Shown here: piece by piece, positions 18,251-27,532 of the stretch
Layout of the letters: every line of letters starts with the position of its first letter
Position numbering within the stretch: the stretch's first letter is position 1
Notes under the pieces: generated by a model
What the model was told of the DNA's origin: nothing
Databases searched by the model: none
Seen by the model: the letters and a program-made list of their open reading frames with translations, nothing else
Position numbers and translations under genes: made by a program
Assembly (NCBI RefSeq): GCF_010119245.1
Contig: NZ_WNKG01000003.1
Span: 1 to 64,000, forward strand
From: Cyclobacterium salsum
GTDB taxonomy: Bacteria; Bacteroidota; Bacteroidia; Cytophagales; Cyclobacteriaceae
Length of the DNA stretch: 64,000 bases
Direction: 5' to 3'

Positions 18251-19894
18251 TTAATACCCCTCATTTTGTTCAAGAAAACCGGGGGACCCGCTGGCTGCAT
18301 CAATTACTCCTTGAGGAATGGGGTATAGCCTGCGGATTGGATTGGAGCTGCTTTTATCAATCCAGGCATTTTCCCATTTTCCAAAGCGGATGGCATCCGT
18401 TCGAGCCAGCATTTCGGTGTAGAGTTCGAAGGTTCGCTCCCGGTGAATGATATCAAGGTCTACCTCGCTAAGAAGCTCCGCTCCCCTCGCGGTGCGCAGG
18501 GCATTCAAGTCCGCCAAAGCGGCTACCGGATTTCCATTTCTGAATTGGCCTTCGGCTCGCATCAGGTACACGTCACCCATTCTTAAAATGGGAAGGTTTA
18601 CCCGGCTGCAGCATTGTCCGGTTTGGGCTTCAGGATCGAAGTCGATTTTAAAGGCTCTGGGACCGTTGCTATGCCCCCTGTTGTCACCCAGATCGACTTC
18701 GATGGTATACACTACATCTTCACCGGTACGGGTTCGGTTGACCAGTTTTTCGATAACCAGCTCCCCATCCGGCGTGCGTTTGAAGCGGTTGCTCTCGTCC
18801 AAAACGATGCCGTACTGCTGACCGAATTGGATGCCTCGGTTCCAACGAAAATCGGATTCCGGGATGGATCCGCCATCAGGCAAATTGCGTTGAAAGAAAC
18901 GGGGATCTTCGTGATTTCCTTCCCATTTGTTAAAGAAATCGGTTGTCAGGGACACGCCATCGCTGCCCACGGCAAGGATATTGGTCAGAGAGCCGTGGCG
19001 GCTTCTGGAAGAGCCAAACCAGGCAAGCCGATTGGAACCACCGGTTGCCAGCCGTTGATCAAAAGCAAAGACATGCTCGGGATGGTCGTGGTTGTCCACG
19101 TTCCAGATAGAAAAATAGTCCTCCATTTCTAGCGCATAGTCTCCAGAATCGATAATCTGGCTGGTTAAACTAATAACTTCAGTCATATCTGATTCATCAA
19201 AGGTAAATGTGGAGGCATACCGGTCACTGTAGACGGCTTTGTTGAGCAAAAGGCGGGCTTTTATTCCCCAGGCGGCTGCCTTTGAAAACCGTACCGATCC
19301 GACCTCTGCCCGGCTGCCCAGCGCAGGCTCTGCCGCATCCAGTTCAGTTAAAATAAAATCAATGGCATCCGCTCCCCGGAGAACCCGGGATAATTGCGGA
19401 GTTCCCACGTCTTCCGGTAGTTTTTCAAATGAAACACCGTAAAGGTCCAACAGGTGAAGGTTATAAAAGGCACCCATGGCACGGGCCTCGGCAAGGTACC
19501 GATCGGGACCATTGATTTCTTCCAGCGTTTGTCGGGCACCGGCAGCACGGGCCACGCCCTGGGTCAGGTGAGACCAAACGTCCCGAACAGTACTGTGAAA
19601 TGGCGTCCAACTGTGCTGGTGCATTTCAATGAATATGCCCCCATCAAACCAGTCAGTGCCTCCCCGGAATGGTACAATGGATTCATCTGAGGCAATGGAT
19701 TGAAGGTTAAACAGCCAATTGTGCTGCCCATAAGTGGAGTTTAACCGGGCATAAACCGGAGCCATCACCAGATCGGGTGCTTCCGGTGCCTCCAAGACGC
19801 CTGTGCCTACTGCTGTGTCCAGTATTTCTTCGGATAAATCCGTACATCCGAAGCTAAGAAGTCCTATAAACAAGAGTTTACTAATATTTTTCAT
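18251..19894 (-). CDS. SusD/RagB-family outer-membrane glycan-binding lipoprotein
   Basis: 547 aa. A lipoprotein signal with the lipid-acceptor cysteine in GLLSFGC (Cys17) is followed by the SusD fold: an N-terminal TPR-like region (YLAEARAMGAFYNLHLLDLYG near 132-152 is the conserved helix; KAAAWGIKARLLLNKAVY follows) and the C-terminal signature LPILRMGDVYLMRAEGQFRNGN...ALADLNALRTARG, HRERTFELYTE, RLYPIPQGVI and the final GFLEQNEGY. It sits on the cell surface over its SusC partner, encoded 12 bp upstream. No glycoside hydrolase, lyase, sulfatase or sigma factor is adjacent, so the glycan or other ligand cannot be predicted. Confidence 0.93.
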   Translation of the reverse strand: MKNISKLLFIGLLSFGCTDLSEEILDTAVGTGVLEAPEAPDLVMAPVYARLNSTYGQHNWLFNLQSIASDESIVPFRGGTDWFDGGIFIEMHQHSWTPFHSTVRDVWSHLTQGVARAAGARQTLEEINGPDRYLAEARAMGAFYNLHLLDLYGVSFEKLPEDVGTPQLSRVLRGADAIDFILTELDAAEPALGSRAEVGSVRFSKAAAWGIKARLLLNKAVYSDRYASTFTFDESDMTEVISLTSQIIDSGDYALEMEDYFSIWNVDNHDHPEHVFAFDQRLATGGSNRLAWFGSSRSRHGSLTNILAVGSDGVSLTTDFFNKWEGNHEDPRFFQRNLPDGGSIPESDFRWNRGIQFGQQYGIVLDESNRFKRTPDGELVIEKLVNRTRTGEDVVYTIEVDLGDNRGHSNGPRAFKIDFDPEAQTGQCCSRVNLPILRMGDVYLMRAEGQFRNGNPVAALADLNALRTARGAELLSEVDLDIIHRERTFELYTEMLARTDAIRFGKWENAWIDKSSSNPIRRLYPIPQGVIDAASGSPGFLEQNEGY

Positions 19895-19906
19895 GTGGAT
19901 GGTGAG

Positions 19907-22900
19907 TTAGAAAGTACAGCTTAGTCCTAAAATAATCGTTCTGGCCGTGGGGTATCGCGTACCGTCGATTCCGGTAGACACAAAGCCTCCGTTTGAGCGG
20001 GGCGTATCGACTTCAGGATCGAAACCGGGGTAGTTGGTAAAGGTCAAGAGGTTTTGGCCGGTTAGGGAGAGACGTAACTTTTGAAGCCAGTCTATTCCCA
20101 TTGTATTAAAGGAATACCCCAAACTTGCGTTGTTCAGGCGTAGGAAATCTCCGTCGTGTATAAATCGGGTGGAGGGAGAGGCCGAGTTGGTACGGCTTTC
20201 CTCCGGAAAATCCAGCACGTTCGTGGAGACGTTGTTTCCGGCGACCAGTCGAGGCAGGTTGAAATAGGCATTTTCATCGTTCCAATAGATCTGATTTCCG
20301 GCGACCCCGTTAAAATTCAAAACCAGGTCGAGGTTTTTGTACACGAGGCTACTGTAAAAACCGAAGGTACTCGTGGGTAAACCCGATCCGCCGTTAACAA
20401 AATCAGCATCGGTAATCAAACCGTCCCCATCCAGGTCTCTGAAGCGGTTGTTTCCGGCTTCATCAAAACCGATCCAATCGTGCACCCAAAAGGTTCCGAC
20501 CGGTAGCTCGTTCAGGAAACCATTTACCTGTACCCCGGAAAGGCCGGGGCCACCAATCCCTCCGGTACGCAATATGGTGACAGGAAGATTGGTGACATTG
20601 TTTCGCAAGAAACTGATGTTTCCTCCCAGGTCCATGGTGAAATCCCTACCGAGGTCTTTTCGGTAGCCCAGGGAAATTTCAATTCCGGAATTTTCGATTT
20701 CCATGGGATAGTTGCTCCAAAAGGAAGAAGTCGCCACAATGGGATCCACTCCTGTTTGGGTTTCCCATAGGATATCACTGGAGATTTTCCGGAAAACATC
20801 CACCGTCCCGTAGAGGGATTCATTTAGAAAACCAAAGTCCACCCCTACATTGGTTTGAGAGGAAACTTCCCATTTGATGCCCGGATTCTGGAGTCGCACA
20901 AAGTTAATCCCCGGAGATACGGGTGCGTTAGGCCCCAAACCTAAGGCATAACCTGATCCGGAGCCGGTATTGACGGTCAGCAACTGTTGGGTAATGTAGG
21001 AGGGAATGTCCTGATTCCCCGTTTGTCCCCAGCCAGCTCTCATTCTCAGAGAGGACAAGGAAGAACTGGACTTCAGAAACTCCTCGTTGGATAGCTGCCA
21101 GGCAGCGGAAAAGGAGGGAAATATTCCGTACCTATTATCGCCCCCAAACCGGGAGGATCCATCCGCCCGAACCGTACCCGTGAAATAATACTTTTCGTCA
21201 AAATTGTAATTGACTCTACTGAAGAAAGATTGCAATTCATTTACGGAAGCCCCTCCGCCAGGGCGGTTATTTCCGATGGTTAAATCTGAGCCAATGCCCG
21301 GATTTCTGTAGGCTTCTATTTCGGTAGTAGCAAAATTATTAATGGTCCAATACCGGAACGAATTAGTGAACTCTTGATAGGAATAGCCAAGCAACACGTT
21401 GAAATCATGGGATCCACCATCCAGAGCAAACTGGTAACTCAGGAAACTTTCGGTAAGAAAATTACCATTTTCATTGCTGCTGTCCTGTAGTCTGCCCCCT
21501 GGATGAGGAAGCCGCTGCACCGAATGGCGGCTGATTTGGCTGATGCGAGAGCCGGTGGCATTATCCACGGCTACATTCAGTTTGTAGGTCAATCCCCGGG
21601 TGATTTCAAAACCCAGATCGATATTGCCTAGCACGCGGTTTACCTTCGCAAAATCCGTGTAAATCTCCATCATCATCAGAGGGTTGATTCCTTCTGGAAA
21701 CAAAAAGGTGGACCCGTCCGGGTTTCGGGTAGGATAGGTCGGATTGGCTGTCAGGGCATTGGATAGGGCATCTCCTCCCACTCCGGCATTATCACCAATG
21801 GGCGGGGAGTCGGTTCGGGTATGACTAGTGGTCAAATTGATGCCTAAACTTAGCCTGTCATTGATAAAAGACTGGTTCATGTTCATCCGGGCTGTATACC
21901 TTTTCATAGCACTCTGCTTTACCACACCTTCCTGATCAAGCGCGCTGAGGGAGGCATAAAAGCTTCCATTTTTCGTCACCCCACCGTAGGATACATTGTG
22001 GTCGTGCGTAAAAGAGGACCGGAAGATTTCATCCTGCCAGAAAGTGGAAGCGGATCCAATATTGCTCGGATCCCCAAACTCATTGGTAAAGTCGGTGAAT
22101 TGATCTGCATGGAGTACGTCGATGGTTTTATTTACCCTTCCGAAGGAAAAATTGCTGTTGTAATTCAATTGTGGGCTTAGGCCAGCTCCTTTTTTAGTGG
22201 TAATAAGCACGACACCGTTGGCTCCGCGAGACCCATAGATAGCAGTGGCAGAGGCATCTTTCAGCACGTCAATCGATTGGATGTCATTGGGATTTAAAAA
22301 GTTTAAAGGGTTGGAGGGTGCAGAAGACGATGCCCCCAGGTCTGCCCCGCTTGTGGTAGGCGAAGAATTATCCAGGGCTACTCCGTCTACGACGTAAAGT
22401 GGCCCGCTACCACTTCGTACTGTTCCGGGACCTCGAATGGTCAGTTTCATGGCAGCACCCGGAGCACCACTGGAAGCCGTGACGTTCACACCGGCAATCT
22501 TACCTTGCAGCAATTGTTCCGGAGAAACAATGACACCTCGGTTAAAACTTTCTTCTTTTAGCGATCCGACCGATCCGGTCAGATCCGATTTACGCTGAAA
22601 ACCGTATCCTACTACCACGACTTCTTGCATGATGGATTGGTCCGGAACCAGGTTAACGGTCAGGGAATTTTGATTGTTTACCTCCAGTCGTGAAGATTGG
22701 TATCCAATAAAGGACACGACCAGAACCTCGTTTCCCCTTACATCCAGGGAAAAGTTTCCGTCAATATCCGTAACAGTACCTCGCGTGGTACCCTCTACAG
22801 TAATAGTGGCCCCCGGAAGCGGCGACTGATTTTCGTCATATACATTGCCAGTCAGCGTGGTGTTTTGCGCAAACAGGCAGGGAGTCGAAATAAACAGGAA

Positions 22901-22966
22901 CAGCAGTAGTCCCAACAGTATGTGTGTAATGGACCGGCTGGGTGGGTCCGATAAGTTCTGATTCAT
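19907..22966 (-). CDS. SusC/RagA-family TonB-dependent outer-membrane transporter
   Basis: 1019 aa. Signal peptide (about 1-34, ending LFAQ). A carboxypeptidase-regulatory-like domain follows (about 36-115; TGNVYDENQSPLPGATI, GNFSLDV), then the SusC signature EVVVVGYGFQRKSDLTGSV, a TonB plug (about 130-250; GSRGANGVVLITTKKG) and a beta-barrel to the end, finishing LGLSCTF. There is no STN domain, unlike the SusC proteins at 44.4 and 59.1 kb, so this one is probably not wired to a FecR/sigma relay. It imports oligosaccharides or other bulky ligands with the downstream SusD. The two genes form an operon that ends in strong terminators. Confidence 0.95.
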   Translation of the reverse strand: MNQNLSDPPSRSITHILLGLLLFLFISTPCLFAQNTTLTGNVYDENQSPLPGATITVEGTTRGTVTDIDGNFSLDVRGNEVLVVSFIGYQSSRLEVNNQNSLTVNLVPDQSIMQEVVVVGYGFQRKSDLTGSVGSLKEESFNRGVIVSPEQLLQGKIAGVNVTASSGAPGAAMKLTIRGPGTVRSGSGPLYVVDGVALDNSSPTTSGADLGASSSAPSNPLNFLNPNDIQSIDVLKDASATAIYGSRGANGVVLITTKKGAGLSPQLNYNSNFSFGRVNKTIDVLHADQFTDFTNEFGDPSNIGSASTFWQDEIFRSSFTHDHNVSYGGVTKNGSFYASLSALDQEGVVKQSAMKRYTARMNMNQSFINDRLSLGINLTTSHTRTDSPPIGDNAGVGGDALSNALTANPTYPTRNPDGSTFLFPEGINPLMMMEIYTDFAKVNRVLGNIDLGFEITRGLTYKLNVAVDNATGSRISQISRHSVQRLPHPGGRLQDSSNENGNFLTESFLSYQFALDGGSHDFNVLLGYSYQEFTNSFRYWTINNFATTEIEAYRNPGIGSDLTIGNNRPGGGASVNELQSFFSRVNYNFDEKYYFTGTVRADGSSRFGGDNRYGIFPSFSAAWQLSNEEFLKSSSSLSSLRMRAGWGQTGNQDIPSYITQQLLTVNTGSGSGYALGLGPNAPVSPGINFVRLQNPGIKWEVSSQTNVGVDFGFLNESLYGTVDVFRKISSDILWETQTGVDPIVATSSFWSNYPMEIENSGIEISLGYRKDLGRDFTMDLGGNISFLRNNVTNLPVTILRTGGIGGPGLSGVQVNGFLNELPVGTFWVHDWIGFDEAGNNRFRDLDGDGLITDADFVNGGSGLPTSTFGFYSSLVYKNLDLVLNFNGVAGNQIYWNDENAYFNLPRLVAGNNVSTNVLDFPEESRTNSASPSTRFIHDGDFLRLNNASLGYSFNTMGIDWLQKLRLSLTGQNLLTFTNYPGFDPEVDTPRSNGGFVSTGIDGTRYPTARTIILGLSCTF

Positions 22967-23402
22967 TGGTTTTGTGAAAAGGGTAAATGATTACTTAAAG
23001 TTCTTTGGATGGATGGTAAAGAGTAAATGAAGTGCTGGATGGTCCTTGGTAAATCTTTTAAGAGGTGTCAAAATAGGCCATTTCTGGGTTGGTTAAGGAA
23101 GCGAATAAATAATATAGCAAGCCATTAATTATTTTTCAACCAGGCTGGATTTACTGGTGAAAAAAAAATATTATTTCAGAGATAAGTAGGGAAACTTTAA
23201 ATCAGTAAAGGAATATATTTTCCAATATAAGTATTTTATTAATCGAATGTACAATAATTATGGATATTAAACGTTATCTGTGATTTACGTTATTATTGCG
23301 TAACTATTAAGCGTTTAACTGGAGAAGCATCAAAAAGTTAAAGGCTAGGATTTCCAAGGGTTTCCCAAGCAATAAAAATCGGGGGATTATCTAAATTGAG
23401 TA
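22967..23402. other. AT-rich upstream region of the susCD operon
   Basis: About 430 bp, strikingly AT-rich at 23100-23300, with no gene. It probably carries the susCD promoter. A 7-bp inverted repeat TTAAACG (23267-23273) / CGTTTAA (23312-23318) is present, but its long spacing makes it weak evidence for an operator. Confidence 0.35.
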
Positions 23403-25364
23403 TTAGTAAACCGTGGTCAACACCACCAATCGATCTTGTTCGGAAAGAACGATCTTTCGGTTCTTGTCCGGATTGAGGAGCAGGTGGTTTTTTCTGCGTG
23501 GTTTCGGCTGCAGGGCCAGGCCAAGGGCTGTTTCTCCATGGGATGCTGCCAGGGATTCGATTTCATGGAAAGCGATTTCTCCGGGGGAAATGCCATAGGT
23601 GCAGATTTCTCTAAAAATAATTTCCGCTCCTCCTACGGTAAATAATTCGTTATAAATACTACTTAGCTCCCGCTGCAGGGCAATACCTGCCAGCAGGTGA
23701 CTTAATACCATCGGGCTGATAATTACCTCACTTTGATAGCGCCGGATCAGGGATTCATTGCTGGGATCTGCCAGTTCAAGCAATACCGAAGGTCTTTTTT
23801 TGGCTTTTTCCAATACTTCCTCCAGTAAAACATACCCTACCATGGTACGGGCATCGGCCTCTTCCTCCTCTTCCATGCGGTCGCTACTGATCATCAGTAT
23901 GTGGTCAAAGGTTTCGGCTCCGGTTTTTTGGATTTCCGACTCCCGGATATAATCGGCTACCACATGTTCGAGTGAAACCCTATTAGGGTTTTCTTTTAGA
24001 AACTGCAGTTCCTTTTCCCTTTCCATGACGGGTCGCATGGCCACCAGGCGGACAAAGTAGGTCTCCTCTTCGTAAGAACATAATTCCTTGATCAGGGAAG
24101 GGACATGCTCATTCCAACCCAAAATCAACACCCGGATGGTTTCGCTCGTTTCCTCGGGTGCTAATGGGGATCGAAGGAACGAAGTAGGTACCTCTTTGGA
24201 AAGGGAAGCGGTTTTCCAAACCAGGTCCTCAGAATTCCGGGCCATTACCACTAGCCGCTCCCCCTTTTCCAGAATGTGACTTTCTGGAATATTCAACTTC
24301 GGAATGTATCGATCCGATGAATTGCTTACTACCCCCATCACGACGGCTTTGGTAAAAGCTTTTTTTATACTTCCCAGGGAATACCCGATGAGATCGGGGA
24401 AGTTTTGGCAAAAAAGGTTGTTGTTTACGATCTGGGACAGGATTTCATTGTAAACTTCCGAAAGCCCCGGATGCCGGATATTCTGCGCCATCAACCTGCT
24501 GATAATGGTATTGCTACCGACTACCTCCAGGGGCCCCGAGTAAGCTCTGTACGCGGCCTTTACCTTATATTCATCCTGAATTTCAGCTACCACATAGGGT
24601 AATTTATGTCTCCGATGTAGGCTGGCTTCTGCATTGAGGGAAAGCAGGCATTTAATGGTTTCAATATCCGGACTGATCAGCTCCCGTTTGCCATAAGCCA
24701 AACTGGGAATAATGATGGCTGAGGCATTCAGGCTGTCTACCCGGCGCAGGTGTTCCCGGTCTATTGCCAGCCCGGTGCGTAAAACAATTTCATTCGCCCG
24801 TTTCCCGATGATGGGATGGTCTTTAAGTTCCTGCAATTGGAAAGGCCCGACTTCTTCCGAAAGGATAATTAGTTGTAGTTTTCGGGCACCAAAACGAATT
24901 AAAAATCGCTTGATTCTTCCTACCGACTGAAAAATTTCCGCTGCGATATGGATGGTACGGTTGGACCAACCCAGAATCAATAGGTGGTTATTTGCCGTGA
25001 CCGGAGTCAGTCCCTGCTCCAGATGCCGGATCTTTCGGTTCATCCAGGTAGTAATGATGGCGACCAGCGAACCCAGAAACACCACGTAACCGGCAACGGT
25101 GATCAGCGTGGAAATAAACCGCCGCCAGCCTCCCTCATCATCCCCCAGGTAACCGGGATCGGAAAGGCGTAAAAAGGCCCACCAAACCGATTCTCCAAAG
25201 GTGGAAGTGGGAGGTCCGGATGGCATGACCAAAAGCCCCCCGACCAGGGATATGAGCCCAATAAAAGCCGCGACCAGTAACAGCTGGAATTGGGCACCTT
25301 TTACCAATTGCCGTTCAAGGGTGAAAAGAATCTTTTGGCGAATACGGAGTTTTTTGAGTGGCAT
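23403..25364 (-). CDS. CASTOR/POLLUX-like ion channel with RCK (TrkA-N-like) domains
   Basis: 653 aa from the ATG at 25362-25364; a TTG 12 codons upstream is an alternative. Two N-terminal membrane helices (about 26-48 and 84-108) bracket a pore-loop segment (FGESVWWAFLRLSDPGYLGD). The long cytosolic part carries two Rossmann-like RCK modules: LLILGWSNRTIHIAAEIF, and VLILGWNEHVPSLIKEL about 260 residues later. The conserved SGPLEVVGSNTIISRLMAQNIRHPGLSEVYNEIL block is typical of CASTOR/POLLUX-like channels. Plant homologues conduct cations such as Ca2+ or K+ across the nuclear envelope; the bacterial role is not established. Likely a regulated inner-membrane cation channel, transcribed alone. 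Confidence 0.85.
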   Translation of the reverse strand: MPLKKLRIRQKILFTLERQLVKGAQFQLLLVAAFIGLISLVGGLLVMPSGPPTSTFGESVWWAFLRLSDPGYLGDDEGGWRRFISTLITVAGYVVFLGSLVAIITTWMNRKIRHLEQGLTPVTANNHLLILGWSNRTIHIAAEIFQSVGRIKRFLIRFGARKLQLIILSEEVGPFQLQELKDHPIIGKRANEIVLRTGLAIDREHLRRVDSLNASAIIIPSLAYGKRELISPDIETIKCLLSLNAEASLHRRHKLPYVVAEIQDEYKVKAAYRAYSGPLEVVGSNTIISRLMAQNIRHPGLSEVYNEILSQIVNNNLFCQNFPDLIGYSLGSIKKAFTKAVVMGVVSNSSDRYIPKLNIPESHILEKGERLVVMARNSEDLVWKTASLSKEVPTSFLRSPLAPEETSETIRVLILGWNEHVPSLIKELCSYEEETYFVRLVAMRPVMEREKELQFLKENPNRVSLEHVVADYIRESEIQKTGAETFDHILMISSDRMEEEEEADARTMVGYVLLEEVLEKAKKRPSVLLELADPSNESLIRRYQSEVIISPMVLSHLLAGIALQRELSSIYNELFTVGGAEIIFREICTYGISPGEIAFHEIESLAASHGETALGLALQPKPRRKNHLLLNPDKNRKIVLSEQDRLVVLTTVY

Positions 25365-25540
25365 AGGGGTAGTTAAAGGTGGTTGGTTTTTCTGCCCCAA
25401 TATACCTAATTCATCAGATTAAACGAATCGGTTTTAGCACCAGATCTCGTTCCACCCCAAATCCCATTATTTTTAACTCGAATTCGTGCATAGCGGGAAA
25501 GCAGCGTTATAGGGTGTCCTGTCGCTAAGAATAAATCTAA

Positions 25541-25843
25541 TCAGGGATTGTCCGTCGTATCCGCCTCTTCCTGCTCCTTATCCAGTAGCTTGAAATTTTT
25601 CACCTGCTTTCCTTTCAATTGCTTTTGCCAACGCTCCAGGAGGGGCTTTTCCAGGCTAAATTCCCGGTATTCATCCGGATTCATGATGGGAATGCCTTTT
25701 ACAATGGGGTACATCCGTTTGCATTGCGCACAATACAGCCAACCCTCTTCTATCGTACCATCCAGGTCCTCGGTAATTCGCGTCAATTCCAAATCCGATC
25801 GGTCAAAGGGACAACATAATTTTTCAATCGTTGTTAACTTCAT
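25541..25843 (-). CDS. Trm112-like zinc-ribbon protein
   Basis: 100 aa. The first 60 residues match the Trm112/UPF0434 family: LCCPFDRSDLEL (Cys10/Cys11), then WLYCAQCKRMYPIVKGIPIM with the second cysteine pair (Cys38, Cys41), giving a small zinc-ribbon-like module. In eukaryotes and archaea Trm112 stabilises and activates several methyltransferases, and a class I methyltransferase is the first gene of this operon. The start overlaps the end of the ThiE-like gene by 20 bp. Last gene of a four-gene operon; role in this context is inferred only. Confidence 0.8.
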   Translation of the reverse strand: MKLTTIEKLCCPFDRSDLELTRITEDLDGTIEEGWLYCAQCKRMYPIVKGIPIMNPDEYREFSLEKPLLERWQKQLKGKQVKNFKLLDKEQEEADTTDNP

Positions 25844-26489
25844 TACTTTTTTTCGTTTTAAGTAGGTATGAAAACTGTTCCATGGCTTTTGCCGGGTTGG
25901 CTTGTCCCATGATGCCGGAGATCAGGGCCAGTCCCTGGTGGGGTATGGATGCCAATTCGCCGAGGTTGTCCGTCCGGATTCCCCCTGCCAAAAAAAACGG
26001 TAAGTTGCTGCATTCAGCCGCTTTCCGAAGGGTGCCCTTGCTGACCAATTCACAAGCTCCCGCATTGGCAGAAGGGAATACCGAACAGAAGGAGAGGTAG
26101 TCGAAACCCTTTTCTTCTGCTTTTTGAAGCAAGGACAAATCATTTGTACAGGTCAGTCCCAGGAGGGTATTTTTCGGCAAACGCTTTCTGATAGGAGTAA
26201 AATCGGCAGGAATTTGATCAAAATGAACCCCATCGAGTGCCGTTTTATTTACCCATTCCCAGGAATTATTGATCAAAACCGGAAAGAGATAGGGATTGGC
26301 CAACTCACAAACATTCTCAATGAATGCTCTTGCATCCTGTTCCGGGCTAAAATGATCCCAAATTTGTACGGCAATGAGCGGATACTGAAACACCCCTTTT
26401 AAATCCTGAAACAATTCCTCTTCGGGTTTTGCCTGTGGGTCAAGGACCAGGTAGATTCCTTTTTCGGAGCTTAGGTTTAGTCTTTTCAT
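25824..26489 (-). CDS. ThiE/TenI-family protein (divergent thiamine-phosphate-synthase-like)
   Basis: 221 aa from the ATG at 26487-26489, which overlaps the preceding stop as ATGA; another ATG lies at 26495. The frame is open farther upstream but there only mirrors the AIR-synthase gene. TIM-barrel features of ThiE/TenI are KGIYLVLDP at the N-terminus, DGVHFDQ, GLTCTND, FDYLSFCSVFPSANAG, LPFFLAGGI and GLALISGIMGQANP. Two usual ThiE segments are altered: the GxSxH-type motif is GLTCTND and the HLGQxD-type motif is GVHFDQ. Canonical synthesis of thiamine phosphate is therefore uncertain. It may be a TenI-like or repurposed family member working with its operon partners. Confidence 0.75.
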   Translation of the reverse strand: MKRLNLSSEKGIYLVLDPQAKPEEELFQDLKGVFQYPLIAVQIWDHFSPEQDARAFIENVCELANPYLFPVLINNSWEWVNKTALDGVHFDQIPADFTPIRKRLPKNTLLGLTCTNDLSLLQKAEEKGFDYLSFCSVFPSANAGACELVSKGTLRKAAECSNLPFFLAGGIRTDNLGELASIPHQGLALISGIMGQANPAKAMEQFSYLLKTKKSNEVNND

Positions 26490-27532
26490 TTCCATCCTTG
26501 TTTGCTGGCTTGAAAAAAGGCCGCCCAGTACGGATCTTTTTTCTGATAAACGAGTGCGTTGCCCTGGCCATTTTCTGCTAGCACCATGCCCTGGCTGGCA
26601 TCGGTCAATTCTCCTACTGCTGCGCAGGGGATACCCGCTGATAGTAGCCTTTCCTCCACCGATGCGGCATTTTCCTTTTTGCAGGCAATGATCATGGAGC
26701 CCGCCCCAATACAATGCAGGGGGTCCAAATCAAAAACATCACAGACAGCAGCCTGCGCGGGTCCAACCGGAAGTTTGTCTTTGTCTAGATGCACGCCACA
26801 ACCGGCAGCGGTTGCCAATTCGTAAATGGCTCCCAGTATTCCTCCTTCGGTGACATCGTGCATGGCGGTAACATCGCTAGCGGTTCCTTTTGCCTCCAGG
26901 CCATCTTGCAGAGAGGAAGTATCATAGAAAGCGCCATAGGCCGCTAGGTATCGTTCCCGGCCTATCCGATTCTGGATGGTTTCCGGAAAACTCATCGCCA
27001 GAATGGCAGCAGAAGAAATGGCCGCCGATTTGGTCACCAGCAGTACCTCGCCTGCCTGTGCTTTGTCAGCGGTCAGCGCTTGATCAGCGGGAAGAATGCT
27101 GATAAAGGTACCCCCTCCGGCGATGGTAGAATTTTGCCCGGCAACAAATCCGGTATGCCCGCCGGTGATGGCCATGCCCATTTTCTGGCAAAAAGTGTGG
27201 ATATGCTCCCAGTAGGTTTTAAAATCCTCCTGGCTAAACTCAGCAGGAAGGTTTAACACAAATTGACCGTATTGAGGGGCAAAGCCAGTGGTAGCCATGT
27301 CATTGGCCATCAATTGCACCGATAGCCAGGCGGACTCCTGCAATCCCAAACCGGGGATCAGCGATAGGGGATCGCTGGTTAGGGCCATGACCTGATTTCC
27401 AGGCAAGGCCACCAACGATACATCCAGGCCAAAACCCGGTTTCACCAGCACTTCCGGCCGTTTTTCTCCGCATCTTGAGGCGATAAAGGTCTCCAGAAAC
27501 GTTTCATCTATTTTTCCAATCGTATTGCTCAT
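26486..27532 (-). CDS. AIR-synthase-like (PurM/HypE/ThiL superfamily) protein
   Basis: 348 aa. Two-domain ATP-dependent AIRS fold: N-terminal GFGLDVSLVALPGNQVMALTSDPLS and LSVQLMANDMATTGFAPQYGQFVLNLP (the conserved nDmaatG-P block), the glycine-rich GMAITGGHTGFV, then the C-terminal domain with MHDVTEGGILGAIYELA. This architecture is closest to HypE/COG0309-like members. No hydrogenase or selenium genes are nearby. Adjacent ThiE-like and methyltransferase genes overlap it by 4 bp at each end, so the three must be translated together. Catalysed reaction unknown; phosphorylation or dehydration of a small substrate at the expense of ATP is the family norm. Confidence 0.8.
   Translation of the reverse strand: MSNTIGKIDETFLETFIASRCGEKRPEVLVKPGFGLDVSLVALPGNQVMALTSDPLSLIPGLGLQESAWLSVQLMANDMATTGFAPQYGQFVLNLPAEFSQEDFKTYWEHIHTFCQKMGMAITGGHTGFVAGQNSTIAGGGTFISILPADQALTADKAQAGEVLLVTKSAAISSAAILAMSFPETIQNRIGRERYLAAYGAFYDTSSLQDGLEAKGTASDVTAMHDVTEGGILGAIYELATAAGCGVHLDKDKLPVGPAQAAVCDVFDLDPLHCIGAGSMIIACKKENAASVEERLLSAGIPCAAVGELTDASQGMVLAENGQGNALVYQKKDPYWAAFFQASKQGWK

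Noticed and set aside
26490-26714. N-terminal extension of the ThiE-like protein
   Set aside because: This part overlaps the AIR-synthase-like gene out of frame. The ATG at 26489 gives a normal family length and an ATGA coupling.
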